From: Sutcliffiella horikoshii
GTDB lineage: Bacteria; Bacillota; Bacilli; Bacillales; Bacillaceae_I
Length of the DNA: 64,000 nucleotides
NCBI RefSeq assembly: GCF_008180725.1
Contig: NZ_VTEV01000005.1
Location: 279,637 to 343,636, forward strand
Direction of reading: 5' to 3'
Shown here: positions 8,439-17,374 of the stretch, one piece after another
How the letters are laid out: the number at the start of each line of letters is the position of its first letter
Position numbering within the stretch: the stretch's first letter is position 1
Position numbers and translations under genes: made by a program
Notes under the pieces: generated by a model
The model's input: the letters and a program-made list of their open reading frames with translations, nothing else
The model's database searches: none
What the model was told of the DNA's origin: nothing

Positions 8439-9377
8439 TTATGTTTGTTTTTTCATATATCCTATCGTTTCTTCTATTCCTTTTTCATATGGAGTACTGT
8501 TCCATTTCCCTAAAAATTTTGTTAGCTTTTCCCCTGATAGAATGGTTGGCTCAGCATTAATATACTGCATTTCCACCGCCTCACGCATTCCCTTCCCGGC
8601 AACCAGGGCATACATAGCAAACATCGGTTTTGTGATGTAGTAAAGTTGCTTATCTTTTCCTAGATGTCCTTTCACCAATTTTTCAAAATCACGCCCAGTA
8701 ATGGTCGACACAGCAGGAATATTCCAACTGTGCCCATATGCATCATCTTTTAAAGCTAATTCCACCATCACCTTAGCTCCATCTTTCGTATAAATAAATT
8801 CCCTTTCAATATCGCTCGGTCCAACAAAACCTCCCTTTCTTTTTTTCAGGAGTTGACCCAGAGTAAAGTGCATATAGGTATTAGTAGCATTCGGCCCATA
8901 AAAATCAGGAAAGTGGCAAATCAAAGATGGAATAGAAGACTTCTGAATCATTTCCCCCATCACCTTTCGAAGCTTCCCTTTTTTAGTGTGGGGGTTTTTC
9001 TCCATATTCTCGGTAAGCCTATTACCACCGCTTTTTCCATAAGCATAAATATTATCTACCATGGCTAGTTTTGCACCATTCTCTTCCGCTGCGTTGATGA
9101 TATTTTGGGTAATTGGCAACAATTTTTCCTTCCATTCATCATAAGGAAGGTTCAATGCATGAAAAATGACATCAATACCTTTAACAGCAAGGGTCAACTC
9201 CTCTTTATTTCCTGCATCTCCAGCTACGAGTGTCACTTTTTCTTCGCCGGCAAATAACTCCTTGAGTTTCTCTATACCTCTGGCAAAAGCCACCACATCC
9301 ACTCCGCGACTAACAAGTTCCATCACCAATGCATACCCCATCCCACCTGAAGCTCCTATTACCATTGCTTTTTTCAT
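8439..9377 (-). CDS. Extended SDR / NAD(P)-dependent epimerase-like oxidoreductase
   Basis: The glycine-rich nucleotide-binding turn GASGGMG is at residues 8-14, the second strand is VVAFARG, and an NIYAYGKSGG segment near residue 110 carries a Tyr-x-x-Lys-like pair (YAYGK) at the usual active-site place. The C-terminal third matches the substrate-binding half of extended SDRs. It follows a TetR gene on the same strand (stop 9435, start 9377) with a TetR-type palindrome in the 57-bp gap, so it is likely controlled by that repressor. Substrate unknown. Confidence 0.82.
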   Translation of the reverse strand: MKKAMVIGASGGMGYALVMELVSRGVDVVAFARGIEKLKELFAGEEKVTLVAGDAGNKEELTLAVKGIDVIFHALNLPYDEWKEKLLPITQNIINAAEENGAKLAMVDNIYAYGKSGGNRLTENMEKNPHTKKGKLRKVMGEMIQKSSIPSLICHFPDFYGPNATNTYMHFTLGQLLKKRKGGFVGPSDIEREFIYTKDGAKVMVELALKDDAYGHSWNIPAVSTITGRDFEKLVKGHLGKDKQLYYITKPMFAMYALVAGKGMREAVEMQYINAEPTILSGEKLTKFLGKWNSTPYEKGIEETIGYMKKQT

Positions 9378-9402
9378 ATAGATATACCCCCCTGTTTATT
9401 TT

Positions 9403-9417
9403 TTAACCACCGGTCAA
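9403..9417. promoter_or_regulatory. Candidate TetR operator in front of SDR gene
   Basis: The palindrome TTAACC-ACC-GGTCAA sits 26 bp upstream of the SDR start. The same element in slightly different form is at 10025-10039, on the other side of the TetR gene. Shared extended core TTTATTGACC. Confidence 0.6.
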
Positions 9418-9434
9418 TAAATGTTAAAAAAATT

Positions 9435-10004
9435 TTATCCTAAAGATGCTAGGATAAAATTTACATGTGATTGTGCCAAGCCTTTTACTTCTTCATAGTC
9501 TGCCTCACACCTGCAATAGTGACTAACGAAACCGTGCAAGGAAAGGAAAATAGTCCATGCTTGCTGGATGCTGATAGATTTATTGCTAAGTTCTAAAAGT
9601 GCCTCTGCAAACTTTTCATAAGATTCATTCGGACCTTTATTAACATAGCTTTTAACTTCTTCATCTGAAAGCAGAAACATCATCTCATATTGGCTCTTAT
9701 GCGTAAGGCCAAAGCGGATAAATTCGAGCAGAACTTGCTTTAATTTTATTTTGTTATCAAGGTCCTGTATCATCACATTGTCCAGCCATTGATCTAGTTC
9801 TTTAAAATCCGATTCAATCATGGCGTAAAAAAGTTCCGCTTTATTTTTAAAATGATAATAAATAGCACCATGACTGTAGCCTAACTCTGTAGCTATTTGC
9901 CGCATCGAAACCTGTTGATAGCCCTTCTTTCGAAACAACTCCCGTGCTGCATTCATTACCATCCCTTGTGTTAATTCATTTGTTACCGCTTTTCTAGGTG
10001 TCAT
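9435..10004 (-). CDS. TetR/AcrR family repressor
   Basis: The N-terminal DNA-binding helices are typical: AARELFRKKGYQQVSMRQIA followed by GYSHGAIYYHFKNKAELFYA. The C-terminal 140 residues are the variable ligand-binding bundle. I place the start at 10004 (MTPRKAV) with AAGGATG upstream; starts at 10016 (MSKK) or 10073 are possible but have worse spacing. It lies between an SDR oxidoreductase (same strand) and a divergent BmrA-type exporter, with matching palindromes in both gaps. It probably represses all three in answer to a toxic small molecule; ligand unknown. Confidence 0.88.
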   Translation of the reverse strand: MTPRKAVTNELTQGMVMNAARELFRKKGYQQVSMRQIATELGYSHGAIYYHFKNKAELFYAMIESDFKELDQWLDNVMIQDLDNKIKLKQVLLEFIRFGLTHKSQYEMMFLLSDEEVKSYVNKGPNESYEKFAEALLELSNKSISIQQAWTIFLSLHGFVSHYCRCEADYEEVKGLAQSHVNFILASLG

Positions 10005-10024
10005 TTTCTTACTCATCCTTTTTA

Positions 10025-10039
10025 TTGACCACTGTTTAA
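10025..10039. promoter_or_regulatory. Candidate TetR operator and rightward promoter for the ABC exporter
   Basis: The dyad TTGACC-ACT-GTTTAA lies between the divergent TetR and BmrA-like genes. TTGACC is followed 15 bases later by TATAAT (10046-10051), so the site would cover the exporter promoter. It mirrors the site at 9403-9417. Confidence 0.6.
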
Positions 10040-10125
10040 TTAAAATATAATCTTTTGGAGATACTGTTGTCAATTAAAAAATTGGTAACATGTTCCTCAA
10101 TCTGTCACAATAAGGAGAAACTAAC

Positions 10126-10164
10126 TTGTCTTATAAACGTACAATTATCAAACAAACCTTCTAA
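10126..10164 (+). CDS. Possible 12-codon leader peptide before the ABC exporter
   Basis: TTG at 10126 is preceded by AAGGAG with an eight-base gap and opens a 12-codon frame reading LSYKRTIIKQTF, stopping at 10162-10164. The stop abuts the exporter's own AAAAGGAG site. Short translated leaders in front of drug exporters can act as ribosome-sensing attenuators, as BmrB does for BmrCD in Bacillus subtilis. No clear alternative hairpins are visible, so this remains tentative. Confidence 0.3.
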   Translation: MSYKRTIIKQTF

Positions 10165-10181
10165 AAGGAGACGCACAATAA

Positions 10182-11918
10182 ATGGAACCTGCGACAAATA
10201 CCAACTTGAAGAAATTTACCTCTCTCATCCTGTCGACCAATATACCAAAAGTCGCACTCACTCTTGGATTAATTGGCAGCCTGATCACGACATTGGTAGG
10301 ATTAACTATTCCCTTGCTGACTCAGCAATTAGTCGACGGCTTTTCCATGGAATCGCTCAGTGTCGGACTGATTGTTGCAATTGCCTCCGTTTTTATCATA
10401 CAGGCGGTAATTGACGGACTTTCCACCTACTCGCTCGCCTATGTTGGCCAAAGCATCGTTGCCGGCCTCCGCGAGAAAATGTGGTTCAAATTGATCCGGC
10501 TGCCTGTCAGTTATTTTGACAAAAAAACAAGTGGCGAATCGGTCAGCCGTGTGGTTAACGACACAGGGATTGTGAAAGATTTGATCTCACAGCACTTCCC
10601 GCAGTTCATCACAGGAATTATCACCATTATCGGTGCTGTCATCATCCTCTTCATCATGGACTGGAAAATGACTTTGCTTATGCTGATCTCCGTACCAGTA
10701 ACAACGCTAGTCATGATTCCGCTTGGTACGAAAATGGCAAAAATCTCACGTGGCATGCAAGATGAAACAGCCAATTTTACCGGCAGTGTGCAGCAGACTT
10801 TAAGTGAGATTCGTCTGATGAAAGCATCCAATGCGGAGGCGGTGGAAGAGGTTAAAGGGAAGTCCGGCATTCGCACGCTACTCACTTATGGACTTAGAGA
10901 GGCTCGTATTTTTGCCATAATCGGACCGCTTATGTATATGGTCGTCATGCTTGTTATCGTTGTGATCATTGGTTACGGTGGAATTCGTGTAGCAGAAGGC
11001 ACCATGACAACCGGGGCACTTGTTGCATTCCTGCTTTACCTGTTCCAAATCATTTTCCCGATTACATCTTTTACGATGTTTTTTACACAGTTACAGAAGG
11101 CTAAAGGGGCGACGGAAAGAATTATTGATATTCTAGAAATTGAGGACGAACCCGGACAGGAAGGATTGGCTGCGGATATTACCAATCAACCTGTCTTCGT
11201 AAAAAGTGTGTCCTTTGGATACAACGAGGACGAGCCTATCTTGCGCAATGTTTCCTTTGATGTAGAACCTGGCATGATGGTTGCGTTCGCAGGACCTAGC
11301 GGCGGCGGGAAAAGTACACTTTTCGGTCTGCTGGAACGCTTTTATGAACCAACAGACGGGGAAATTTACGTCGGCGAGTTGCCTATCCGCTCCTTATCCA
11401 TGAAAGCATGGCGCCAGCAAATCGGCTATGTTTCCCAAGACAGTCCGATGATGGCTGGAACCATCCGGGATAACTTGACGTATGGGTTGGAAGATAAGGA
11501 GTCTTTGACGGATGATCGTTTATGGGAAGTTGCCAAGATGGCTTATGCAGACCAGTTCATTCAAGAGTTTCCGAAAGGACTCGATACCGAAGTAGGCGAG
11601 CGGGGAGTCATGCTATCAGGCGGACAACGCCAACGAATCGCGATTGCCCGTGCCTTTTTGCGCGACCCTAAGATTTTGATGATGGACGAAGCAACTGCAA
11701 GCCTGGACAGTCAGTCAGAAGGAATCGTCCAGCAGGCGTTGACAAGACTGATGGAAGGCCGGACGACATTTGTGATTGCCCATCGCCTGTCTACGATTGT
11801 GAATGCGGATAAGATTATTTTCATTGAAAAAGGTGAGATTACAGGAATGGGGACTCATCAGGAGTTGGTGGAGTCGCATAAGTTGTATCGCGAGTTTGCG
11901 GAGCAGCAATTGACTTAG
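10182..11918 (+). CDS. bmrA: BmrA-like multidrug ABC exporter (fused permease and ATPase)
   Basis: This half-transporter of 578 residues has six transmembrane helices (residues 25-310) and a nucleotide-binding domain (340-575). It shows Walker A GPSGGGKST, signature LSGGQRQR, Walker B ILMMDEAT and the switch IVIAHRLST-like VIAHRLSTI. Segments such as LRLPVSYFDKKTSGESVSR and ASNAEAVEE closely resemble B. subtilis BmrA, which homodimerises and exports drugs. The start at 10182 is 11 bases after AAGGAG. A TetR operator-like palindrome and a possible leader peptide precede it, and a terminator follows. Orthology to BmrA is likely; ligands are unknown. Confidence 0.88.
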   Translation: MEPATNTNLKKFTSLILSTNIPKVALTLGLIGSLITTLVGLTIPLLTQQLVDGFSMESLSVGLIVAIASVFIIQAVIDGLSTYSLAYVGQSIVAGLREKMWFKLIRLPVSYFDKKTSGESVSRVVNDTGIVKDLISQHFPQFITGIITIIGAVIILFIMDWKMTLLMLISVPVTTLVMIPLGTKMAKISRGMQDETANFTGSVQQTLSEIRLMKASNAEAVEEVKGKSGIRTLLTYGLREARIFAIIGPLMYMVVMLVIVVIIGYGGIRVAEGTMTTGALVAFLLYLFQIIFPITSFTMFFTQLQKAKGATERIIDILEIEDEPGQEGLAADITNQPVFVKSVSFGYNEDEPILRNVSFDVEPGMMVAFAGPSGGGKSTLFGLLERFYEPTDGEIYVGELPIRSLSMKAWRQQIGYVSQDSPMMAGTIRDNLTYGLEDKESLTDDRLWEVAKMAYADQFIQEFPKGLDTEVGERGVMLSGGQRQRIAIARAFLRDPKILMMDEATASLDSQSEGIVQQALTRLMEGRTTFVIAHRLSTIVNADKIIFIEKGEITGMGTHQELVESHKLYREFAEQQLT

Positions 11919-11926
11919 AGTGTAAT

Positions 11927-11964
11927 AAAGAAGGTCAAGGATGCTTAGTCCTTGACCTTTTATT
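11927..11964 (+). terminator. Terminator of ABC exporter
   Basis: AAAGAAGGTCAAGG pairs with CCTTGACCTTTT across a nine-base loop and runs into TTTTATTATT. Confidence 0.85.
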
Positions 11965-12101
11965 ATTGGGAGATATGTTGGAGTGAAAGGGCAGGGACAA
12001 ATTGTCTGTTACCATTTTTACTGTTTCAATTACAGTTCGGGCTCTGAGACCGCCTCCTATAATAATCACAGATTGGGCACTGAGACCGCCTCTCTGTAGC
12101 A

Positions 12102-12217
12102 ATTCGTCATAGCCTTTATTAAAGTTCGTGCCAAAATCAGCCGAGTTCGTGCCGAAACCGCCCGAGTTCGTTCCAAAACTACCCAAGTTCGTGCCAAAAC
12201 CTCCATAGTTCATGCCA
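12102..12217. repeat. 21-bp tandem array A (AGTTCGTGCC)
   Basis: Units begin at 12102, 12123, 12144, 12165, 12186 and 12207, exactly 21 bp apart. The conserved part is AGTTCGTGCCAAAAC; the remaining bases vary. Two further degenerate pieces (AGTTCGGGC at 12034, AGATTGGGC at 12070) precede it. It sits between the exporter terminator and the end of selO. An antisense reading gives FGTN heptads, but with no ribosome site I treat it as non-coding. Confidence 0.8.
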
Positions 12218-12231
12218 TATCGAAAATCACC

Positions 12232-13686
12232 CTAAGTCCCACAATACGTCCGGTACCCAGCGGTCTCACTCGCACCCGGCGCCACACAATAATCTTCCTG
12301 TTCCTCCGAATACCTATAAGGATCACGCAAGACCCTCACCAAATTCTCCATCACACCATAATTCCCATGCTCCACCGCAGCCAACAATGCTGCTTCGACA
12401 CGGTGATTACGCGCAATAACCGCAGGATTGCTTTTCTGCATCAACTCCCGCACACTTTCCGCACTCGCAGACTGCCTCCCTAAACGCTCCTGCCACAACG
12501 AATGCCATTCCAGGAACACAGGCCTCCCTTTCAAATTCAGCTCCCCCAACGTCAACTCACGAAACGTATTCGTAAAATCCGACTTGCTTTCCTTCATCAC
12601 ATCCAGCAGCCCTTGCACCAATGCCTCATCCCCAGATTCCTCGCCAAACAAACCTAACTTCGCACGCATCCCTGCAAGCCAATACCCCTTATACAAGTCC
12701 GAGAACTTATACAATTCCTCTTGCGCCAACTCAACTGCACGCTTTTGATCCTCGTCAAACAACGGTAATAAAGCTTCCGCAAATCTTGCCAAATTCCAGC
12801 CCCCAATCCGCGGCTGGTTTTCATACGAATACCGCCCCTGAACATCAATGGAACTGAATACAGTCGCCGGGTCATATACATCCATAAACGCACATGGTCC
12901 ATAGTCAATGGTCTGCCCGCTTATCGTCATATTGTCCGTGTTCATCACACCATGGATAAAACCAACGAGCTGCCATTTCGCAATCAGCTCTGCCTGTTGT
13001 TCCATTACTTTTCTAAAAAAGCCAAGATAGTCACCTGCATCCAACTCAGGGTAATGGCGTTTCATAGCATAGTCAGCCAACGCATGCAATTTTTCCATAT
13101 CCCCCCACTGAGCAGCAAACTGGAAGGTTCCAAAACGAAGATGACTGGATGCAACTCGGGTCATGACTGCTCCAGGCAACAAACCTTCCCGTAACACCTC
13201 TTCCCCTGTTGTCACCACAGCCAAACTTCGTGTTGTTGGGATTCCCAATCCATGCATGGCTTCACTTATGATATACTCGCGCAACATCGGTCCCAAAGTT
13301 GCACGACCATCGCCGCCACGGGAATATGGCGTCCGCCCCGAACCCTTCAATTGAATATCAAAACGTTCGCCAGAAGGATTAATCTGCTCCCCCACCAACA
13401 GGGCACGGCCATCGCCAAGCATGGTAAAATTGCCAAACTGATGGCCGGCATACGCTTGAGCTATACCTGAACCACCCTCTGGAACGGTGTTGCCTGCAAG
13501 AATCGATAAGCCTATACCCTCTTGCAAAGCTTCTGCTCTCAATCCAAGCTCACTGGCAACCTTCTCATTTAGCACAACCAACTTCGGTGCCTCCACAGGA
13601 TTTGGCTTTATTTTTGAAAAAAACAATTCAGGTAATGATTCATAGCTATTATCAAATTTCCAACCTATATTGTTAAAAATGGTCAT
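12232..13686 (-). CDS. selO: SelO (YdiU family) protein adenylyltransferase
   Basis: The 484-residue protein has the full SelO pattern: [11 protein letters not shown] and the [16 protein letters not shown] segment, [11 protein letters not shown] and [14 protein letters not shown] for the pseudokinase-like active site, and the typical ending TYCGT. SelO transfers AMP from ATP to Ser, Thr or Tyr residues of target proteins, linked to redox stress. Start ATG at 13686 follows AGGAAGGGGATTAG. The length matches the family. Gene stands alone between the exporter and the thioesterase. Confidence 0.93.
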   Translation of the reverse strand: MTIFNNIGWKFDNSYESLPELFFSKIKPNPVEAPKLVVLNEKVASELGLRAEALQEGIGLSILAGNTVPEGGSGIAQAYAGHQFGNFTMLGDGRALLVGEQINPSGERFDIQLKGSGRTPYSRGGDGRATLGPMLREYIISEAMHGLGIPTTRSLAVVTTGEEVLREGLLPGAVMTRVASSHLRFGTFQFAAQWGDMEKLHALADYAMKRHYPELDAGDYLGFFRKVMEQQAELIAKWQLVGFIHGVMNTDNMTISGQTIDYGPCAFMDVYDPATVFSSIDVQGRYSYENQPRIGGWNLARFAEALLPLFDEDQKRAVELAQEELYKFSDLYKGYWLAGMRAKLGLFGEESGDEALVQGLLDVMKESKSDFTNTFRELTLGELNLKGRPVFLEWHSLWQERLGRQSASAESVRELMQKSNPAVIARNHRVEAALLAAVEHGNYGVMENLVRVLRDPYRYSEEQEDYCVAPGASETAGYRTYCGT

Positions 13687-13847
13687 CTAATCCCCTTCCT
13701 CTCTTCTGTCAAATCGATACATCTATTATACCCTTTATGTAGCTTATATTTATAAAATCAGCCTCTCCAATAGAGAGTTCAAACTTCGCAACTGAGGAAA
13801 ATAATGTTAAAATAATATCAACAATGTAATAGACAAGGAGATTCTCC

Positions 13848-14360
13848 ATGAACAAAACCTGCAAAGATACCCGTGTCATCCGAACAAGCCGAGTGTTTCC
13901 AAACGACATTAACAACCATAATACCTTGTTCGGAGGAAAACTTTTATCTGATGTGGACATGTTAGCCTCTATTTCTGCTGCGCGCATGTGCCGTTGCGAA
14001 TGTGTAACAGCCTCCATGGACTCGGTGGATTTTCTGTCCCCCATCCGACCGACAGATGCCGTTATTTTTGAATCTTTTGTAACTTGGACAGGGAATTCTT
14101 CCATGGAAGTCTTCGTGAAAGTGACAGCCGAGGATTTAACAAAAGGCACCAAAAACATTGCAGCGACAGCCTTTTTAACGTTTGTGGCACTTGATGATCA
14201 AGGAAAACCTGCTCAAGTACCTTCTATCACACCAGAAACAGAAGAAGAGCTGTACCTAAACAAAACCGGGGAAGAACGGGCAAAAGCACGACGCACCAGA
14301 AGAGCAGAATCCAAAGCGCTAGCTTCCAAGCTGACAAGTGGATTTTCAGAACAAAAATAA
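13848..14360 (+). CDS. Acyl-CoA thioesterase (hotdog fold, YkhA/BACH type)
   Basis: NNHNTLFGGKLLSDVDMLASI is the hallmark of this class: Asn, Gly-Gly and Asp at the active site. The second hotdog strand pair is SVDFLSPIRPTDAVIFESF. The C-terminal tail is highly charged (EERAKARRTRRAESKAL). Length of 170 residues is normal. It would hydrolyse acyl-CoA in the cytoplasm. Start ATG at 13848 with AAGGAGATTCTCC. Confidence 0.9.
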   Translation: MNKTCKDTRVIRTSRVFPNDINNHNTLFGGKLLSDVDMLASISAARMCRCECVTASMDSVDFLSPIRPTDAVIFESFVTWTGNSSMEVFVKVTAEDLTKGTKNIAATAFLTFVALDDQGKPAQVPSITPETEEELYLNKTGEERAKARRTRRAESKALASKLTSGFSEQK

Positions 14361-14387
14361 GAGAGTGCTCACTATCCCGGCACTCTC
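14361..14387. terminator. Hairpin between thioesterase and kinase remnant
   Basis: GAGAGTGC pairs with GCACTCTC with an 11-base loop between two convergent genes. The U-tract is weak in both directions. Confidence 0.55.
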
Positions 14388-14389
14388 CT

Positions 14390-15044
14390 CTACTCCATCA
14401 CATTTGCTGCAAGCTTCACTTCCGCTGACGCAGCGTTTTGCTTTTCCAGTTTAATCCTTGCAACTGTTCCTTTATTCAATTCACTCTCATAATCAAGCGA
14501 GCCATTATGATTTTTAATGATTTTATTTGTAACAAGCAGACCTAAGCCTGTTCCCTGTTCTTTTGTTGTAAAGAACGGTTTTCCCAGCTCCTTAATCTTT
14601 TCAGGAGAGATGCCGACACCTTGATCTTCAAATTCTACATAAACCGATTCGGCTGTTTCCTTTAGACGGATGGTCACCTCTCCACCACGCGGCATCGCTT
14701 CAAAGGCATTTTTTAAAAGGTTGATGAACACTTGTTTCATCTCGCTTTCCACACAGTCATGCATCAGTGATTCCGCTACTTCCAGCTTGACTTCTATATT
14801 AAGGAACAATGCCTGTGAATCCAGTAAAAATACTACATTCTTCAAAACCTTAACCATGTCCACACTTTCCAAGGATTTTGCTTGTGGTTTCGCAAGAACA
14901 AGCATTTCATTAGAAATCAGTTCAATCCGTTCCAACTCACTTGCCATAATTTCATAGTATTGAGGGTTCACTCCGTTTTGATAAAATCTTCTCTACCGTA
15001 TCATCATGTTCAAAAGGATTTTTATGTAAAAGTTCATTCAGCAT
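14390..15044 (-). pseudogene. Truncated sporulation-type histidine kinase remnant
   Basis: From 14971 leftward the frame encodes the last part of a HisKA helix (NPQYYEIMASELERIELISNE) and a complete HATPase domain: N box FINLLKNAFEAMP, G1 DQGVGIS, F box KPFFTTKEQGTGLGL. The phospho-acceptor His region (HEIRNPLT in Kin-type kinases) and any sensor are missing. Upstream, in another frame, a 30-codon stretch from ATG 15044 (MLNELLHKNPFEHDDTVEKI) has a good GAGGGG ribosome site and stops at 14952. This fits an internal deletion or frameshift in a Kin-type kinase gene. A stop (TAG) in the kinase frame lies 36 bp before the GTG at 14971. Unlikely to autophosphorylate. Confidence 0.7.
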
Positions 15045-15222
15045 AGTATGCCCCTCAACGTTCCTCTTATATTTTCCTACTATTCTAATAATAACTTTAC
15101 CATATTAAAGTGCTTTTGACTTTTTATTTCCACAAGTTGGGGTATACAAAGTTATAAAAAGACTAGATATTGTCCTGAATAGTCCAAAATGACGCATGAA
15201 ATTTTTTAATATAAACATAAAA

Positions 15223-15248
15223 AACCCAAAGCTTAATTACCTTGGGTG
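15223..15248 (-). terminator. Terminator of CBO0543-type gene
   Basis: ACCCAAGG pairs with CTTTGGGT and is followed by TTTTTT in the leftward transcript. Confidence 0.75.
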
Positions 15249-15264
15249 GAGCAATGATTGTGAA

Positions 15265-15747
15265 TTAATTTGTTATATTCTCATGTTTCATCGCTTCTAT
15301 TCTTTTTAAGAAGCCTATAATACCTCTAACTAAGAACAAGGTAAAATTGATACTGCCAAATGTATGGAAAGCAGACCATTTTTTCCACTCAAATAATCTT
15401 GAGTTTTTTTCTAGCACCCACTGACATAAACTCATTGGAACACTAAAAATCATACTTTTTAGTAATATGGTTTTCCATTTATCGTGGTAAGATATTCTAA
15501 CCCAAATGACACTTAATATTGGAAAGAACAACAAATCATAAATAATATTTGTACTAAAAATTTTTGAAAAAGGCCTTACCGGATAAGCAATTCTTTTAGT
15601 TCCTACTACATAAGAATCAAGTAAAATCGAAATAACTCCCTTTAGGAAAAAAACCAGTAAATTCTCTCTCATTTTTGAACCTTTAAATAAAAATGGTAAG
15701 GAGACCATACACAGTATATTTATTAGACTTAACAACCTTCTCTCCAT
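15265..15747 (-). CDS. CBO0543-type small membrane protein
   Basis: The 160-residue protein has four to five hydrophobic helices. The YPVRPF and IIYDLLFFPILSVIWVR segments are characteristic of the CBO0543 family of Bacillus and Clostridium membrane proteins. No function is established. Starts at ATG 15747. A second small membrane gene (lysoplasmalogenase type) lies upstream on the same strand, 98 bp away. Confidence 0.65.
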   Translation of the reverse strand: MERRLLSLINILCMVSLPFLFKGSKMRENLLVFFLKGVISILLDSYVVGTKRIAYPVRPFSKIFSTNIIYDLLFFPILSVIWVRISYHDKWKTILLKSMIFSVPMSLCQWVLEKNSRLFEWKKWSAFHTFGSINFTLFLVRGIIGFLKRIEAMKHENITN

Positions 15748-15845
15748 TGGGACACCCTTTCGTCAAGAATGGTAATTTTAATACTTTTACGTTTCCCATC
15801 AAGAAAGATATTATCCGATGCTAAGGTACTTCTACATGAAAAAAA

Positions 15846-16481
15846 TTAAACCCAATGCAAAGAAATCGCAAACAGATATTGTGCCAAATAATAAGGGATC
15901 ATTACCAGATAGTTTCTATAGGTTAGCTTTCCGATAAATCTATCCCAGGCAAGAATGGCATCGGAAAAGAAAAACAAGATGGCGCCTGCAATTATTAGAG
16001 GCTGTTGACTATAGAATGCTGCCCATACCATGGAAGTGATAATCGCTACATACGCTGTGACTGCTAGAAAAAGAACGATGCCTCCCGAATTCACAACCCC
16101 TTTCGAAAGTTTCAAAAGGTAGAGAATAGCGACAAGAAATAGTGCTCCAGAAATCCACAAATTTACCGCACCACCGCCAGGAAAATACGAAAATCCCACA
16201 ACATAGCATACATGACCGACCAAAAAAGAACCTAACCCATATACAAAACGATCTTTTGGAAGCATCAGAAAAATATCACCTAATATAGAAAATAATAATC
16301 CAGCTAGGATCCACCAGCCATATGTTGAAGACGATTCTCCCAAGCCCAAAATTGCAATTAAAATAATGATGACCATAGTACCAGGCTTCAAGATATAAAC
16401 CCATGACTTATCTTGTTTTTCCACTGCTAACAGATACAGGCTGCCCAAAAACATAGTAAGAATCGAAAGTGAAAACAACAA
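15846..16481 (-). CDS. Lysoplasmalogenase family membrane protein (YhhN/TMEM86)
   Basis: Seven to eight transmembrane helices in 211 residues. The motif LFSILGDIFLMLPKDRFVYG followed by GSFLVGHVCY is diagnostic for the YhhN/TMEM86 family, whose eukaryotic members hydrolyse the vinyl-ether bond of lysoplasmalogens. Conserved acidic residues lie in GD and DAILAWDRF. The start is probably TTG at 16481 behind GGGGGTTATTTAA. The bacterial substrate is not certain. Confidence 0.85.
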   Translation of the reverse strand: MLFSLSILTMFLGSLYLLAVEKQDKSWVYILKPGTMVIIILIAILGLGESSSTYGWWILAGLLFSILGDIFLMLPKDRFVYGLGSFLVGHVCYVVGFSYFPGGGAVNLWISGALFLVAILYLLKLSKGVVNSGGIVLFLAVTAYVAIITSMVWAAFYSQQPLIIAGAILFFFSDAILAWDRFIGKLTYRNYLVMIPYYLAQYLFAISLHWV

Positions 16482-16684
16482 ATTAAATAACCCCCTTCAT
16501 AAAAACTCTATTATATTCTACAATACATATACCTTAGAAGAGAGATGTAGAATAAATCCCTCCTGTTAGCTTGAAGCGTTCACTAACTTGGACTACGCCA
16601 TAGAGGAGTTTACGATTTGGGGAGTACAGCTAAATAATCAGATCACTCAAGCTTATATTTTTTTAATGAAAGGAGCTAAATTCA

Positions 16685-17322
16685 ATGGAAGAAATCCCTG
16701 ATTTAAATATATTTATGATGTGTTCCTCACTCAACAAGGATGCATTAACCTATTTACCAAAAGGGTATTATGTCCGTAGTATGCGGGAAGACGAACTGGA
16801 TATATGGGCTAGCATGCCGTTTGACGACGAAGAAACTGCCAAAGAGTACCGATCATTTATGATGGAATTTTTCAAAACTGTCTATGGCGGGAAGGAAAAA
16901 CTGTTTTTTACAAACACCCTTTTCGTTTGCGATGAGCAAGATCGCCCTGTGGCAACTTGCTTATTATGGAAGGCCTACGATAAATTCCAGACTATTCACT
17001 GGTTTAAGGTGCTGAAATCACATGAAGGAAAGGGTATCGGGCGAGCCTTGCTTTCCATCATTATGAGGGAAGTGCCGAATAACGAATATCCTGTGTACCT
17101 CCACACCCAACCTGGTAGCTACCGGGCTATAAAACTATATTCGATTTCGGATTCCACCTACTAACGGATAAAACAATCGGTACCCGGCAGAATGACCTGG
17201 TAGAATGCTTACCGATTCTTGAAAAATGGATGCCTCATGCAGATTATAACAACCTAAAAACCACAGAGGCGCCTATGAATTTCAAAGAAAGCCTTAACAG
17301 CTATACTACATTAGAATTTTAA
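16685..17322 (+). pseudogene. GNAT acetyltransferase gene with one-base frameshift
   Basis: The first part (16685-17164) carries the acetyl-CoA site: VATCLLWKAYDKFQTIHWFKV then SHEGKGIGRALLSIIM. It stops after IKLYSISDSTY. Skipping one missing base near 17145 continues the protein as DFGFHLLTDKTIGTR and on to a TAA at 17320-17322, giving the expected AIKLYSDFGF core of GNAT enzymes and a normal length of about 212 residues. So it is either a one-base deletion or a sequencing error. Start ATG 16685 follows AAAGGAGCTAAATTCA. Confidence 0.75.
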
Positions 17323-17327
17323 AGAAA

Positions 17328-17363
17328 GAAGGGTTCTCTCGCTAAGTGCGAAAGAACCCTTCT
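17328..17363. terminator. Bidirectional terminator
   Basis: AGAAGGGTTCTCTCGC pairs with GCGAAAGAACCCTTCT between the GNAT gene and the convergent sigma/anti-sigma operon. Confidence 0.8.
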
Positions 17364-17374
17364 CTATCTTACTC

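Noticed and set aside
10055-10414. 119-codon frame overlapping the ABC exporter start
   Set aside because: Out of frame with a clear exporter gene and without a product I can recognise.
11935-12213. Leftward 92-codon frame with FGTN heptads as a real gene
   Set aside because: No ribosome site, starts directly after selO, and overlaps a 21-bp array and the exporter terminator. Treated as repeat DNA.
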